64,000 nt of DNA, from positions 7,120,501 through 7,184,500 of the forward strand of contig NZ_CP020555.1 of the NCBI RefSeq assembly GCF_002080455.1, in the 5' to 3' direction. The translations under genes and the position numbers were made by a program. Source of the stretch: Streptomyces sp. Sge12 (GTDB lineage: Bacteria; Actinomycetota; Actinomycetes; Streptomycetales; Streptomycetaceae). Shown piece by piece: positions 55,876 through 64,000 of the stretch. Positions within the stretch are counted from its first letter, which is position 1, and each line of letters opens with the position of its first letter. A model generated the notes under the pieces. It was not told the origin of the DNA and made no database searches. It saw nothing but the letters and a program-made list of their open reading frames with translations.

Positions 55876-57792
55876 TCAGTCCGCCGACCGGGTCCAGCCG
55901 ATCGCCTCGATCCGGTCGGCGTCGGCCGGGCGGTCCTCGGCGAACAGCAGCCGGCCCGGTTCCGCCACGCGTACGACGTCCACGTAGATCCCGCGGCCCA
56001 CGTAGCGGCCGGTCGCGGTGTGGCGCAGCCGCAGCCGTACCTCCCGGCCCGTCCACGCGGCCGTGAGGGGGGCTTCGAGGCGGTGCCAGACGCGGCCCGA
56101 CCAGCCGCTCACCGAGCCCCGCGGCCACTGCTCGGGCGTGCCGCCGGTGGACCGCAGCGTGCTGAAGGGCAGCGGCTCCCAGTGTTCCCCGTCGGCGGAG
56201 CCCTCCACGTGCAGGGCGCCCTCGCCGGGCACGGTGTCCCACCACACGGCGCAGCGCAGCCGGGCGGCGGCCGTGGCCGGGCGCAGCGGCGGCAGCGTGA
56301 GGGTGCCCGAGGCGCCCGGCCGGATGCCGGAGAACCAGGCCGCGCCGCCGTGCCGCGTACGGACCGGGACGGCGCGGGCGAACCGGTTGCCGACGGCGAC
56401 GCGCGGCGCGCTGCCGGCCCGCCAGGTGCGTACGGGGTGCACGGAGTTGCCGAGCAGGATCAGGAACGAGTCGGTGGAGGGGTCGAGGACGAGGGAGGTG
56501 CCGGTGAACCCGGTGTGCCCGGCGGAGTGCGGGGTGGCCATGGCCCCCATGTACCAGTGCTGGTAGAGCTCGAAGCCGAGGCCGTGGTCGTCGCCGGGGA
56601 AGGCCGTGTTGTAGTCGGTGAAGAGCAGCTCGACGGAGGCGGGGCGCAGGATGCGCCGGCCCGCGTAGACCCCGCCGTCCAGGAGGGCGCGGGCGAGCAC
56701 GGCCAGGTCCCAGGCGGTGCCGAAGACCCCGGCATGGCCCGCGACACCGCCGAGCGCGTACGCGTTCTCGTCGTGGACCTCGCCCCACACCAGCCCGCGG
56801 TCCAGGCCGGACCAGGGCGGGCGCTGCACTTCGGTGGCGGCGGTGACCCGGCGCCAGGAGAGCGGTGGGTTGTACCGCGTGCGGTGCATCCCGAGCGGAG
56901 CGGTGATCTCGTCGCGGAGCAGGACGTCCAAAGTGCGAGCGGTGATCCGTTCCAGGAGCAGCTGCAACGAAATGAGGTTGAGGTCGGAGTACCGGTAGAC
57001 GGTCCCGGGGGTCTCCTGCGGACGCACCGACCACAGCAGCCTCAGCTGCCCCTCGCGCGTGGACTCCTGGTAGAAGGGCGCCCAGGAACGCAGACCCGAG
57101 GTGTGCGTGAGCAGCTGACGGACCGTGATGATCTCCTTGCCGCCCCCGGTGAACTCCGGCATGTACCGGCACACCGGGGCCTCCAGCTCCAGGCGGCCGC
57201 GCTCGATCTGCTGCACGGCCAGGATGGAGGTGAACAGCTTGGTCAGCGAGGCCAGGTCGAAGACGGTGTCCTCGGCCATGGCGATCCGCTCGGCCTCCGG
57301 GAACTCCCGGACCCGGTCGGTCCGCCCGTCGTAGTCCGCGTAGCGGACCGCGTGGCCCATGGCGCGGTGCAGGGCGATGGTGCGGCCCCGGCCGGCGAGG
57401 ACCACCGCCCCGGCGTAGTAGGGGTGTTCGGGGGAGGGGCCCAGGAAGCGCCGGGCCTCGTCGGCCACCCCCTCCAGGTGCTTCTCCAGCAGGCCGGCCT
57501 GGCGCGCCGACCCGTACCGCAGCCGCAGCCCCTGGAGCGCGCGCCGTTCGGCCGGACTGCCCGGGGCGCCCGGACTGCCCGCGGCACCCGCGGCACCCGG
57601 GGCGCCCGGGAACGCCGCGTGCAGGACGAGGACCCCGCCGAGCGCGAGCAGCCGCGCCCCGAGCCGCCGTCGCGTCAGCCCGCCACCGGAGGTACCGGGT
57701 CGGCCGCTCGTCTCCTCGGGCCCGCCCGTTGCGGCGCGTGCGAGCCGTGCCTCTGTGCTCGCCAGGCCCGAAGCCCCCGTGCGTACTGTCAT
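55876..57792 (-). CDS. Beta-lactamase-fold serine hydrolase with C-terminal beta-sandwich
   Basis: Exported enzyme of 638 residues. Twin/triple arginines at 41-43 precede a hydrophobic helix (signal or anchor). The class C beta-lactamase/EstB core follows: SLTK (182-185, nucleophile Ser and Lys), YSDLN (268-272) and a later GHTG in place of KTG. From about 490 on, a beta-rich domain (PEQWPRGSVSGWSGRVWHRL, EVRLRLRHTATGRYVG) may bind carbohydrate or another ligand. Likely a cell-wall peptidase or esterase. The ATG at 57792 is the start; longer frames upstream are not signal-like. Confidence 0.88.
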   Translation of the reverse strand: MTVRTGASGLASTEARLARAATGGPEETSGRPGTSGGGLTRRRLGARLLALGGVLVLHAAFPGAPGAAGAAGSPGAPGSPAERRALQGLRLRYGSARQAGLLEKHLEGVADEARRFLGPSPEHPYYAGAVVLAGRGRTIALHRAMGHAVRYADYDGRTDRVREFPEAERIAMAEDTVFDLASLTKLFTSILAVQQIERGRLELEAPVCRYMPEFTGGGKEIITVRQLLTHTSGLRSWAPFYQESTREGQLRLLWSVRPQETPGTVYRYSDLNLISLQLLLERITARTLDVLLRDEITAPLGMHRTRYNPPLSWRRVTAATEVQRPPWSGLDRGLVWGEVHDENAYALGGVAGHAGVFGTAWDLAVLARALLDGGVYAGRRILRPASVELLFTDYNTAFPGDDHGLGFELYQHWYMGAMATPHSAGHTGFTGTSLVLDPSTDSFLILLGNSVHPVRTWRAGSAPRVAVGNRFARAVPVRTRHGGAAWFSGIRPGASGTLTLPPLRPATAAARLRCAVWWDTVPGEGALHVEGSADGEHWEPLPFSTLRSTGGTPEQWPRGSVSGWSGRVWHRLEAPLTAAWTGREVRLRLRHTATGRYVGRGIYVDVVRVAEPGRLLFAEDRPADADRIEAIGWTRSAD

Positions 57793-58174
57793 GTCCGCCC
57801 TCCTGTCCGCTGTCCACCTGCGGCTGTCCACCTGCAGCGTCGTCTCCCGGGGGCCGCGCCCCGGACCCCGTGCCCCACCCGCCGGCTGCGGGCCGGGACG
57901 GCCCGTGCCGCCTCCCGCCGTGCCGCTGCCGGTGCCGGTGCTCCGCCCGGGGCGCAGCCCGGGGTCCGGGCCGCGGAACCGTGGAGCGCGCCGCGGGCCG
58001 GGCGAACGGGTTCCCGGCCGCCGGGATCTGCCGTGCCCGCGGCAGGCGATCCGCACGCTAGTGGGTATGTGCCCGCCCGTCGGGCACCGTCCGCACCGAC
58101 CGGCCCGTAAAGAATCTGACACTGCATCAGAAAATCTCTTCCCTCGACCGCCGGGCTGCGGCATCCTGCCGCCC
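57793..58174. other. Divergent GC-rich intergenic region
   Basis: No gene is supported in these 382 bases between the beta-lactamase-fold gene and the nitronate monooxygenase gene. Near the first gene, CTGTCCACCTGC is directly repeated (around 57810-57835). The last 70 bases are less GC-rich and hold the palindrome at 58115-58131. Confidence 0.5.
58115..58131. promoter_or_regulatory. Palindromic element before the NMO/acyl-CoA synthetase operon
   Basis: TCTGACACTGCATCAGA has inverted TCTGA/TCAGA arms separated by seven bases and lies 43 bases before the nitronate monooxygenase start in an AT-richer patch. It is a likely operator, perhaps for a TetR/FadR-type regulator; the regulator is not in the window. 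Confidence 0.55.
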
Positions 58175-59290
58175 ATGGAGACGGAGCTGAGCAAGAAACT
58201 GGGAGTCGAGCACGCCATCTTCGGCTTCACGCCCTTCCCGGCGGTCGCCGCTGCCATCACCCGGGCGGGCGGCTTCGGCGTACTCGGCGCGGTCCGCTAC
58301 ACCGCCCCCGACGAGCTGGCCCGCGACCTCGACTGGATGCAGGCGCACACCGACGGAAAGCCCTACGGCCTCGACGTCGTCATGCCCGCGAAGAAGGCCG
58401 TCGACGGCATCGGCGAGGCCGACATCGAGGCGATGATCCCGGCCGGGCACCGCGACTTCGTCCGCGACACCCTCGCCAAACACCACGTGCCCGAGCTCGC
58501 CGAGGGCGAGGCCTCCGGCTGGCGGATCACCGGCTGGATGGAGCAGGTCGCCCGGCGCCAGCTCGACGTCGCCTTCGACTACCCCATCAAACTCCTGGCG
58601 AACGCCCTCGGTTCCCCGCCCGCCGACGTCATCGCCCGCGCCCACGACCACGGCGTCCTCGTCGCCGCCCTCGCCGGGAGCGCCAAACACGCCCGCCGCC
58701 ACGCCGAAGCCGGCATCGACATCGTCGTCGCCCAGGGCTACGAGGCGGGCGGCCACACCGGCGACATCGCCACCATGGTCCTGGTCCCCGAGATCGTCGA
58801 GGCCGTCGCCCCCCTCCCGGTCCTCGCCGCCGGCGGCATCGGCAGCGGCGAGCAGATCGCCGCCGGCCTCGCCCTCGGCGCCCAGGGCGCCTGGCTCGGC
58901 TCCCTCTGGCTCACCACCACCGAGGCCGACCTCCACTCGCGGGCCCTCACCGAGAAACTGCTCGCCGCCGGATCCGGCGACACCGTCCGCTCGCGGGCCC
59001 TCACCGGCAAGCCCGCCCGCCAACTGCGCACCGAGTGGACCGACGCCTGGGACGACCCCGAGGGACCGGGCGCGCTGCCCATGCCGCTCCAGGGACTGCT
59101 CGTCGCCGAGGCCGTCTCCCGGATCCAGAAGTACGAGATCCAGCCCCTGCTCGGCACCCCCGTCGGCCAGATCGTCGGCCGGATGACCGAAGAACGCAGC
59201 GTCCAGGCCGTCTTCGACGACCTCACCAGCGGGTTCGAGAGGGCGATCGACCGCATCAACCGCATCGCCGGCCGAGTCCGAGAGGCGTGA
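58175..59290 (+). CDS. Nitronate monooxygenase-family FMN enzyme
   Basis: FMN-dependent TIM-barrel enzyme of 371 residues of the NMO/2-nitropropane dioxygenase family: ITRAGGFGVLGAVRYT near the N-terminus, VAQGYEAGGHTGDIATMVLV (with the active-site His region) and VLAAGGIGSGEQIAAGLALGAQG (FMN phosphate site). Family members also include enzymes of steroid and fatty-acid breakdown such as IpdC, so nitronate may not be the true substrate. The GTGA overlap region with the downstream acyl-CoA synthetase implies joint action on an acyl-CoA. Confidence 0.9.
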   Translation: METELSKKLGVEHAIFGFTPFPAVAAAITRAGGFGVLGAVRYTAPDELARDLDWMQAHTDGKPYGLDVVMPAKKAVDGIGEADIEAMIPAGHRDFVRDTLAKHHVPELAEGEASGWRITGWMEQVARRQLDVAFDYPIKLLANALGSPPADVIARAHDHGVLVAALAGSAKHARRHAEAGIDIVVAQGYEAGGHTGDIATMVLVPEIVEAVAPLPVLAAGGIGSGEQIAAGLALGAQGAWLGSLWLTTTEADLHSRALTEKLLAAGSGDTVRSRALTGKPARQLRTEWTDAWDDPEGPGALPMPLQGLLVAEAVSRIQKYEIQPLLGTPVGQIVGRMTEERSVQAVFDDLTSGFERAIDRINRIAGRVREA

Positions 59291-59295
59291 CCGAC

Positions 59296-60879
59296 ATGAC
59301 CGCCACGACGTCCACGACCCCCGCCACCGACCAGCAGCCTCCCAACGGCTTCTGGGCCCAGGCAGCCGCCGACCCCGGGCGCACCGTGCTGGTGACCCCC
59401 GAGGGCGAGGAATGGAGCGCCGGCCGACTGCACACCGACGTCAACCGCCTCGTCCACGGCCTGCGCGCCGCCGGACTGGAGAAGGGAGACGTCTTCGCCG
59501 TCGTCCTCCCCAACGGCGTCGAGTTCCTCACCGCCTACCTGGCCGCCTCCCAGGCGGGCTTCTACCTCGTCCCCGTCAACCACCACCTCGTCGGCCCCGA
59601 GATCGCCTGGATCGTCTCCGACTCCGGTGCCAAGGTGCTCATCGCCCACGAGCGCTTCGCCGACGCCGCCACCGCCGCTGCCGACGAGGCGGCCCTGCCC
59701 GCGAGCCACCGCTACGCCGTCGGACCGGTCGCGGGCTTCCGGCCGTACGCGGAACTCCTCGACGGACAGCCCGCCGGCGCCCCCGAGGGCCGCACCCTGG
59801 GCTGGGTCATGAACTACACCTCCGGCACCACCGGACGGCCGCGCGGCATCCGCCGCCCGCTGCCCGGCAAGCTCCCGGAGGAGACGTACCTGGGCGGCTT
59901 CCTCGGCATCTTCGGCATCCGGCCGTTCGACGGCAACGTCCACCTGGTCTGCTCGCCGCTCTACCACACGGCCGTCCTCCAATTCGCGGGCGCCGCCCTG
60001 CACATCGGGCACCCGCTCGTCCTGATGGACAAGTGGACCCCGCAGGAGATGCTGCGCCTGATCGACCGGCACGCCTGCACGCACACCCACATGGTGCCGA
60101 CCCAGTTCCACCGGCTCCTCGCCCTCCCGCAGGAGACGAAGGACGCGTACGACGTCTCGTCCATGCGGCACGCGATCCACGGCGCCGCGCCCTGCCCCGA
60201 CCACGTCAAACGGGCCATGATCGACTGGTGGGGCCGCTGCGTGGAGGAGTACTACGCGGCCAGCGAGGGCGGGGGCGCGTTCGCGACCGCCGAGGACTGG
60301 CTGAAGAAGCCGGGAACCGTCGGCAGGGCCTGGCCGATCAGCGAACTCGCCATCTTCGACGACGACGGCAACCGGCTGCCCGCCGGGGAACTGGGCACCG
60401 TCTACATAAAGATGAACACCGGCGGCTTCAGCTACCACAAGGACGAGGGCAAGACGAAGAAGAACCGGATCGGCGACTTCTTCACCGTCGGCGACCTGGG
60501 GCTGATGGACGAGGAGGGGTACCTCTTCCTCCGCGACCGCAAGATCGACATGATCATCTCGGGCGGGGTAAACATCTACCCCGCCGAGATCGAGTCGGCC
60601 CTGCTCACCCACCCGGCCGTCGCGGACGCCGCCGCCTTCGGCATTCCGCACGCCGACTGGGGCGAGGAGGTCAAGGCGGTCGTCGAACCGGCCGAGGGCT
60701 TCGTCGCGGGCGACGCGCTGGCCGCGGAGATCCTGCTCCACTGCGAGCGCCAGCTCGCCGGGTACAAGCGCCCCAAGACGGTCGACTTCATCGAGACCAT
60801 GCCGCGCGACCCGAACGGCAAGCTCTACAAGCGCCGGCTGCGCGACCCCTACTGGGAGGGCCACGCCCGCCCGATGTGA
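59296..60879 (+). CDS. Acyl-CoA synthetase (AMP-forming, FadD-type)
   Basis: ANL-superfamily ligase of 527 residues that activates a carboxylic acid as acyl-AMP and then acyl-CoA. Motifs: YTSGTTGRPRG (174-184, AMP-binding P-loop), YYAASEGG, VGDLGLMDEEGYLFLRDR (hinge region) and the C-terminal catalytic lysine in DPNGKLYKRR. It resembles the mycobacterial FadD4-like group. An ATG at 59296 with GAGAGG ten bases before is used; an in-frame GTG at 59287 overlaps the NMO stop and is the alternative. It is co-transcribed with the NMO gene. Confidence 0.92.
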   Translation: MTATTSTTPATDQQPPNGFWAQAAADPGRTVLVTPEGEEWSAGRLHTDVNRLVHGLRAAGLEKGDVFAVVLPNGVEFLTAYLAASQAGFYLVPVNHHLVGPEIAWIVSDSGAKVLIAHERFADAATAAADEAALPASHRYAVGPVAGFRPYAELLDGQPAGAPEGRTLGWVMNYTSGTTGRPRGIRRPLPGKLPEETYLGGFLGIFGIRPFDGNVHLVCSPLYHTAVLQFAGAALHIGHPLVLMDKWTPQEMLRLIDRHACTHTHMVPTQFHRLLALPQETKDAYDVSSMRHAIHGAAPCPDHVKRAMIDWWGRCVEEYYAASEGGGAFATAEDWLKKPGTVGRAWPISELAIFDDDGNRLPAGELGTVYIKMNTGGFSYHKDEGKTKKNRIGDFFTVGDLGLMDEEGYLFLRDRKIDMIISGGVNIYPAEIESALLTHPAVADAAAFGIPHADWGEEVKAVVEPAEGFVAGDALAAEILLHCERQLAGYKRPKTVDFIETMPRDPNGKLYKRRLRDPYWEGHARPM

Positions 60880-61022
60880 GCCCTCGGCGCGGCCGTCCCC
60901 GAGGGCCACACGGGTGAGACCCGGTCGCCGGGGGGTTGCGGCACGCCGCGCCCCGGCCGTTCCGCGCCCGCCCGCCTGCTCGGCCGTCCGCGCCGGGCGG
61001 CGGGCATTCGTGAGAAAAGCCA

Positions 61023-61060
61023 CGTCAGGGCCCGGAGGCGCGCCTTGCGCCGCACTGACG
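61023..61060 (+). other. Two-tier hairpin in the antiporter leader
   Basis: CGTCAG (61023-61028) pairs with CTGACG (61055-61060), and inside it GGCGC (61037-61041) pairs with GCGCC (61047-61051). It lies 25 bases before the antiporter start. It could be an mRNA control element or a terminator of the upstream operon; it matches no riboswitch class I can name. Confidence 0.4.
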
Positions 61061-61085
61061 GGATACTTCTGGCAACTTGGCTGAT

Positions 61086-62189
61086 ATGAGTACGACTGCG
61101 CGCAGATCTCCCCTGACCGACTGGACCGTGGTGGTCCCCGTGGTGGCGCTGGTCGCGCTCGTCTTCAGTTGGGGCCGGGACCTACCCGGCTTCGCGGTGG
61201 CGCTCGTCGCCCTCTGCCTGGCCGGCGCGGTCCTCGCCGCCGTCCACCACGCCGAGGTCGTCGCCCACCGGGTCGGCGAACCCTTCGGTTCCCTCGTCCT
61301 CGCCGTGGCGGTCACCGTGATCGAGGTGGCGCTCATCGTCACCCTGATGGCCGACGGCGGTGACAAGACCGCCTCCCTGGCCCGGGACACGGTCTTCGCC
61401 GCCGTCATGATCACGTGCAACGGCATCGTCGGCCTGTCCCTGCTCGTCGGCGCCCTGCGCAACCGGGTCGCCGTGTTCAACCCCGAGGGATCCGGTGCGG
61501 CCCTCGCCACCGTCGCGACCCTGGCCACCCTCAGCCTGGTCCTGCCGACCTTCACCACCAGCAAGCCGGGCCCGGAGTTCTCCACCGCGCAGCTCACGTT
61601 CGCCGCCGTCGCCTCGCTCGCCCTGTACGGGCTGTTCGTCGCCGTACAGACGGTCCGTCACCGCAGCTACTTCCTGCCCGTGGACACCGGGCAGGGGTCC
61701 GGCGGTGGCGAGGAGTACGCGGAACCGCCCACCGCCCGCGCCGCCCTCATCAGCCTCGGCCTGCTGCTGGTCGCGCTCGTCGCCGTGGTCGGCGACGCCA
61801 AGGCCGTCTCCCCGACGATCGAGCGGGCCGTCGCGGCCGCCGGCCTGCCCCAGGCGGTCGTCGGTGTGATCATCGCGCTGCTCGTCCTGGCGCCCGAGAC
61901 ACTCGCCGCCGTCCGCGCCGCCCGCCGCGACCGCGTGCAGACCAGTCTCAACCTCGCCTACGGATCGGCCATCGCCAGCATCGGCCTGACCATCCCGGCG
62001 ATCGCCCTCGCCTCCATCTGGCTCTCCGGACCGCTCCTGCTCGGCCTCGGCCCGATCCACATGGTGCTGCTCGCCCTCACCGTCGTGGTCAGCGCCCTCA
62101 CCATCGTCCCGGGGCGGGCCACGCTGCTCCAGGGCGGCGTGCACATCGTGCTGCTGGCCGCGTACCTCTTCCTGGCCGTCAGCCCCTAG
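61086..62189 (+). CDS. CaCA-family (ChaA-like) cation:proton antiporter
   Basis: Inner-membrane antiporter of 367 residues with about 11 helices. The two inverted alpha repeats of the calcium/cation antiporter superfamily are visible: GEPFGSLVLAVAVTVIEVAL in the first half and APETLAAVRAARRDRVQTSL, then LAYGSAIASIGLTIPAIAL in the second, each with the conserved acidic residue. It probably exports Ca2+ or Na+/K+ in exchange for protons. The ATG at 61086 is chosen over an in-frame TTG at 61077. Confidence 0.9.
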   Translation: MSTTARRSPLTDWTVVVPVVALVALVFSWGRDLPGFAVALVALCLAGAVLAAVHHAEVVAHRVGEPFGSLVLAVAVTVIEVALIVTLMADGGDKTASLARDTVFAAVMITCNGIVGLSLLVGALRNRVAVFNPEGSGAALATVATLATLSLVLPTFTTSKPGPEFSTAQLTFAAVASLALYGLFVAVQTVRHRSYFLPVDTGQGSGGGEEYAEPPTARAALISLGLLLVALVAVVGDAKAVSPTIERAVAAAGLPQAVVGVIIALLVLAPETLAAVRAARRDRVQTSLNLAYGSAIASIGLTIPAIALASIWLSGPLLLGLGPIHMVLLALTVVVSALTIVPGRATLLQGGVHIVLLAAYLFLAVSP

Positions 62190-62231
62190 GGCGCCGGGGC
62201 CGGGGCCGGGAAGAGGGACGCGGGGGAGCGG

Positions 62232-64000
62232 TCACCGCCGTTCGCGCACCGGCACCACCTTCAGCTTCGGGGAGGTGAGGATGTCCCGCTCGCAGTAGCG
62301 TGCCGTGACCCAGCGCTCCTCGGAGTACAGCCGGGTCTGATCGGCGTAGTACGGCGAGCCCGGGTTCGAGGACTGGCTGTACGTCAGCAGGGTGCGCGCC
62401 ACCGGACAGCGGCTGCCGTCCCAGCCGACCGCCTGGATGTGGCTGGAGCCGTGCGCGACCTCCGGGTAGCCGCCGGCCGCCGCGTTCCACGGGGCCTCGA
62501 TCTTGTTCCAGACGCCGAGCGCCTCCGTACCGCCGCCCACCGGCAGCCTGCGGCCGCCCCGGACCACGAACTGGTGCTCGCCCAGCGGGGCGTCCAGCGC
62601 GATCCCGGCGGCCTTCAGCTCCGCCACCGCGTCCGCGAGCGCCCGCCCGATGCCGGGCGCGGCCCGGTTGAGCGTACGGGGGGTGCGTACGGGATCGGCC
62701 GCCGAGAACGGCACCAGCCACAAGTCCTTGGCGGGGGTCGACGCCGTCAGCCGGCGCCAGAACCGGTCGAAGAGCAGTGCGCCGCGGCTGGCGCTGTCGG
62801 TCGTACGGTCCCAGCCCGCCAGCACCCCGCAGGCCGCCGTGACGTCCACCGCACTGCCGTCGCTCGCCGTCGCCGTGCCGCCGGGCAGGGCGGCGCAGGC
62901 CTGCGCCGCGTCCGCGGCCGCCAGATCACCGGCCGGAACCCGGTTCGCGAACTGCTGTTTCTGCAGGTCCGCCACGGTCAGCCGGCCCTTCGCGGCCATC
63001 GCGGACACGTCCTCGACGGCGCCGCGCGTCCGCAGCGAGCGCGGGGTGGCGACGGTGCCCCAGATGCGTTCGTACCCGGTCAGCGGCCGGTCGGCATTGG
63101 CCAGCCAGGCACTGTCGTTGGAGTTCTCGGCGTACGGCGCCCCCTGCAGAGTCGGCGCCCTGCCCGGGCCGAACACGCCGGGCTGCACCGCGTCCGGGTC
63201 CGAGCCGATCGCGCAGTCACCGCGGGAACCGTCCAGCACCGCCAGCCCCGACGCCGGATAGGTGGCCCGGCCCAGCGGGGTGGAGCAGCGGGCCGCCAGC
63301 TCGTCGGTGATCCGGGGGAGCACCTGGGTCTGGGTGAAGAGGGTGCCGCCGGCGGAGTCGGCGGCCACGGTGTTCACCCAGGGCAGGCCCTGGGTGCGCT
63401 TCAGCGCGTCCTGGATGCCGGCCACCGAACGGGCTCTGCCCATCGCGAGGGCGGTGTCCGAGCCGCGCAGGTTCGCCGCGTTCGGGTCGTTCAGCGCGTA
63501 CGCCGTCTGCGCGGTCCAGGGCAGGGGCAGGCCCGCGCCGAGGTCGGAGACCACCGGCCCGTAGCGGGTCCACCACTGGGTGCGGGTGACGGGGGCGCCG
63601 CCCGCCACCGGGACGGTGACGGTCCGCCGGGTCATCCTCTCCGGCTTGCCGTCGACCAGGTAGGCGGTCGGATCGGCGGGGTCCAGGGCGAGCTGGTGGA
63701 GGTTGACCGGGGTGCCGGTGGCCACGGTGTGGCTCCAGGCCACCTTGTCGTTGAAGCCGATGTTGACCACGGCCGTGCCGAGGAGGGAGGCGCCCGAGAC
63801 GTTCAGCTCGCCCGGGATGGTCTGCTGGAACTGCCAGAAGCGGCGTCCGCCCTGCCAGGGGTAGTGCGGGTTGCCGAGCAGCAGGCCGCGGCCGTTCGAC
63901 GTGGTGGAGCCGGCGAAGGCCACCGCGTTGGAGCCCATGTCGTACCGGGCGGTGTCGAAGAAGTCGCGCGCGGCCTCGGCGGCGGCCGCCGGATCGGTCG
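62232..64000 (-). CDS. Penicillin acylase-family N-terminal-nucleophile hydrolase (partial, 5' end off the right edge)
   Basis: Visible 589 residues comprise the end of the alpha subunit/linker and the whole beta subunit. The autocatalytic cleavage site and nucleophile are at GSNAVAFAG (Ser at 63932-63930), and the beta chain includes LLLGNPHYPW, a typical NDxAW-like ENSNDSAW and a C-terminal end at 62232. These fit the aculeacin A acylase/AhlM (N-acyl-homoserine lactone or lipopeptide acylase) branch. A signal peptide would lie beyond base 64000. Function may be quorum quenching or self-made lipopeptide processing; this is inference from family. Confidence 0.88.
   Translation of the reverse strand, partial: TDPAAAAEAARDFFDTARYDMGSNAVAFAGSTTSNGRGLLLGNPHYPWQGGRRFWQFQQTIPGELNVSGASLLGTAVVNIGFNDKVAWSHTVATGTPVNLHQLALDPADPTAYLVDGKPERMTRRTVTVPVAGGAPVTRTQWWTRYGPVVSDLGAGLPLPWTAQTAYALNDPNAANLRGSDTALAMGRARSVAGIQDALKRTQGLPWVNTVAADSAGGTLFTQTQVLPRITDELAARCSTPLGRATYPASGLAVLDGSRGDCAIGSDPDAVQPGVFGPGRAPTLQGAPYAENSNDSAWLANADRPLTGYERIWGTVATPRSLRTRGAVEDVSAMAAKGRLTVADLQKQQFANRVPAGDLAAADAAQACAALPGGTATASDGSAVDVTAACGVLAGWDRTTDSASRGALLFDRFWRRLTASTPAKDLWLVPFSAADPVRTPRTLNRAAPGIGRALADAVAELKAAGIALDAPLGEHQFVVRGGRRLPVGGGTEALGVWNKIEAPWNAAAGGYPEVAHGSSHIQAVGWDGSRCPVARTLLTYSQSSNPGSPYYADQTRLYSEERWVTARYCERDILTSPKLKVVPVRERR

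Noticed and set aside
58175..60879. Polyketide or NRPS biosynthetic cluster suggested by the acyl-CoA synthetase
   Set aside because: The ligase is a stand-alone FadD-type enzyme; no carrier, condensation or ketosynthase domains occur nearby.

Overview
The window is high-GC actinobacterial DNA, most likely from a Streptomyces. The codon bias is extreme (almost all third positions are G or C), GTG starts are common, stop/start overlaps of the ATGA/GTGA kind are frequent, and the gene families are typical of the genus: SpoIIE-type phosphatase, GH15, ArsN1, MpaB, F420/deazaflavin-type reductase, a class-E-sortase-like LAETG anchor and a Tat lipoprotein. About 57 intact or partial genes are supported, plus several remnants. 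No rRNA, tRNA, CRISPR array, insertion sequence or complete biosynthetic cluster was seen. Both ends cut genes: a metallopeptidase-like/vWA protein at the left edge and a penicillin-acylase-family enzyme at the right edge.

Layout. 1-3.7 kb: a three-gene minus-strand cassette (unknown protein, MoxR-type AAA ATPase, HExxH/vWA protein). 3.8-7.5 kb: a probable cobalt/nickel locus, with a cobalamin riboswitch ahead of cbtB-cbtA, then an NmtR/KmtR-like ArsR repressor and an MFS exporter with a His-rich tail. It is interrupted by a scar where the 3' ends of a LysR gene and an EamA gene are fused back to back. 7.6-9 kb: an MFS exporter preceded by a 17-codon leader ORF and an intrinsic terminator that ends one base before the start codon, a candidate transcription attenuator. 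9-14.2 kb: AlkB-like dioxygenase, VOC protein, YkvA, MarR/DoxX pair with twin operators, PLP decarboxylase with a divergent LysR. 14.3-26 kb: secreted copper-radical oxidase with duplicated CBM32 domains, GH15 enzyme, PP2C phosphatase, methyltransferase, esterase, and the threonine-to-glycine pair tdh-kbl with a LysR. 26.5-30.3 kb: DeoR/SIS/class II aldolase amino-sugar genes. 30.3-36.2 kb: unknown protein with a possible 3' frameshift, DinB protein, FadE26-like acyl-CoA dehydrogenase with a KstR-type box, TetR-CBS/BON operon, secreted beta-helix protein.

36.2-42.3 kb: a gene-poor stretch with a decayed gene, then an arsenic/arsinothricin resistance cluster (arsN1-arsR diverging from an ArsO-like flavoprotein and an MFS exporter). 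A second scar follows, in which a nitroreductase and a SulP transporter have both lost their 5' parts and are joined back to back. 42.3-53 kb: ADP-ribosylglycohydrolase, MepB-VOC pair, orphan HTH-TOBE protein, MpaB oxygenase, a cytosolic Ser/Thr kinase with C-terminal TPRs translationally coupled to a phytoene-desaturase-like flavoprotein, hydrolase, deazaflavin-dependent reductase, and a FAD monooxygenase facing its TetR across two strong palindromes. 53-64 kb: Tat lipoprotein hydrolase, SLOG-like protein, VOC protein, beta-lactamase-fold hydrolase, a nitronate monooxygenase/acyl-CoA synthetase operon, a CaCA-type antiporter and the partial acylase.

The most unusual signals are the leader-peptide attenuator at 7633-7748, the two precise back-to-back deletion scars at about 5.59 and 41.92 kb, the kinase-TPR/flavoprotein pair, the KstR-type box, and the coding-like frame that continues past the stop of the gene at 30325-31014.
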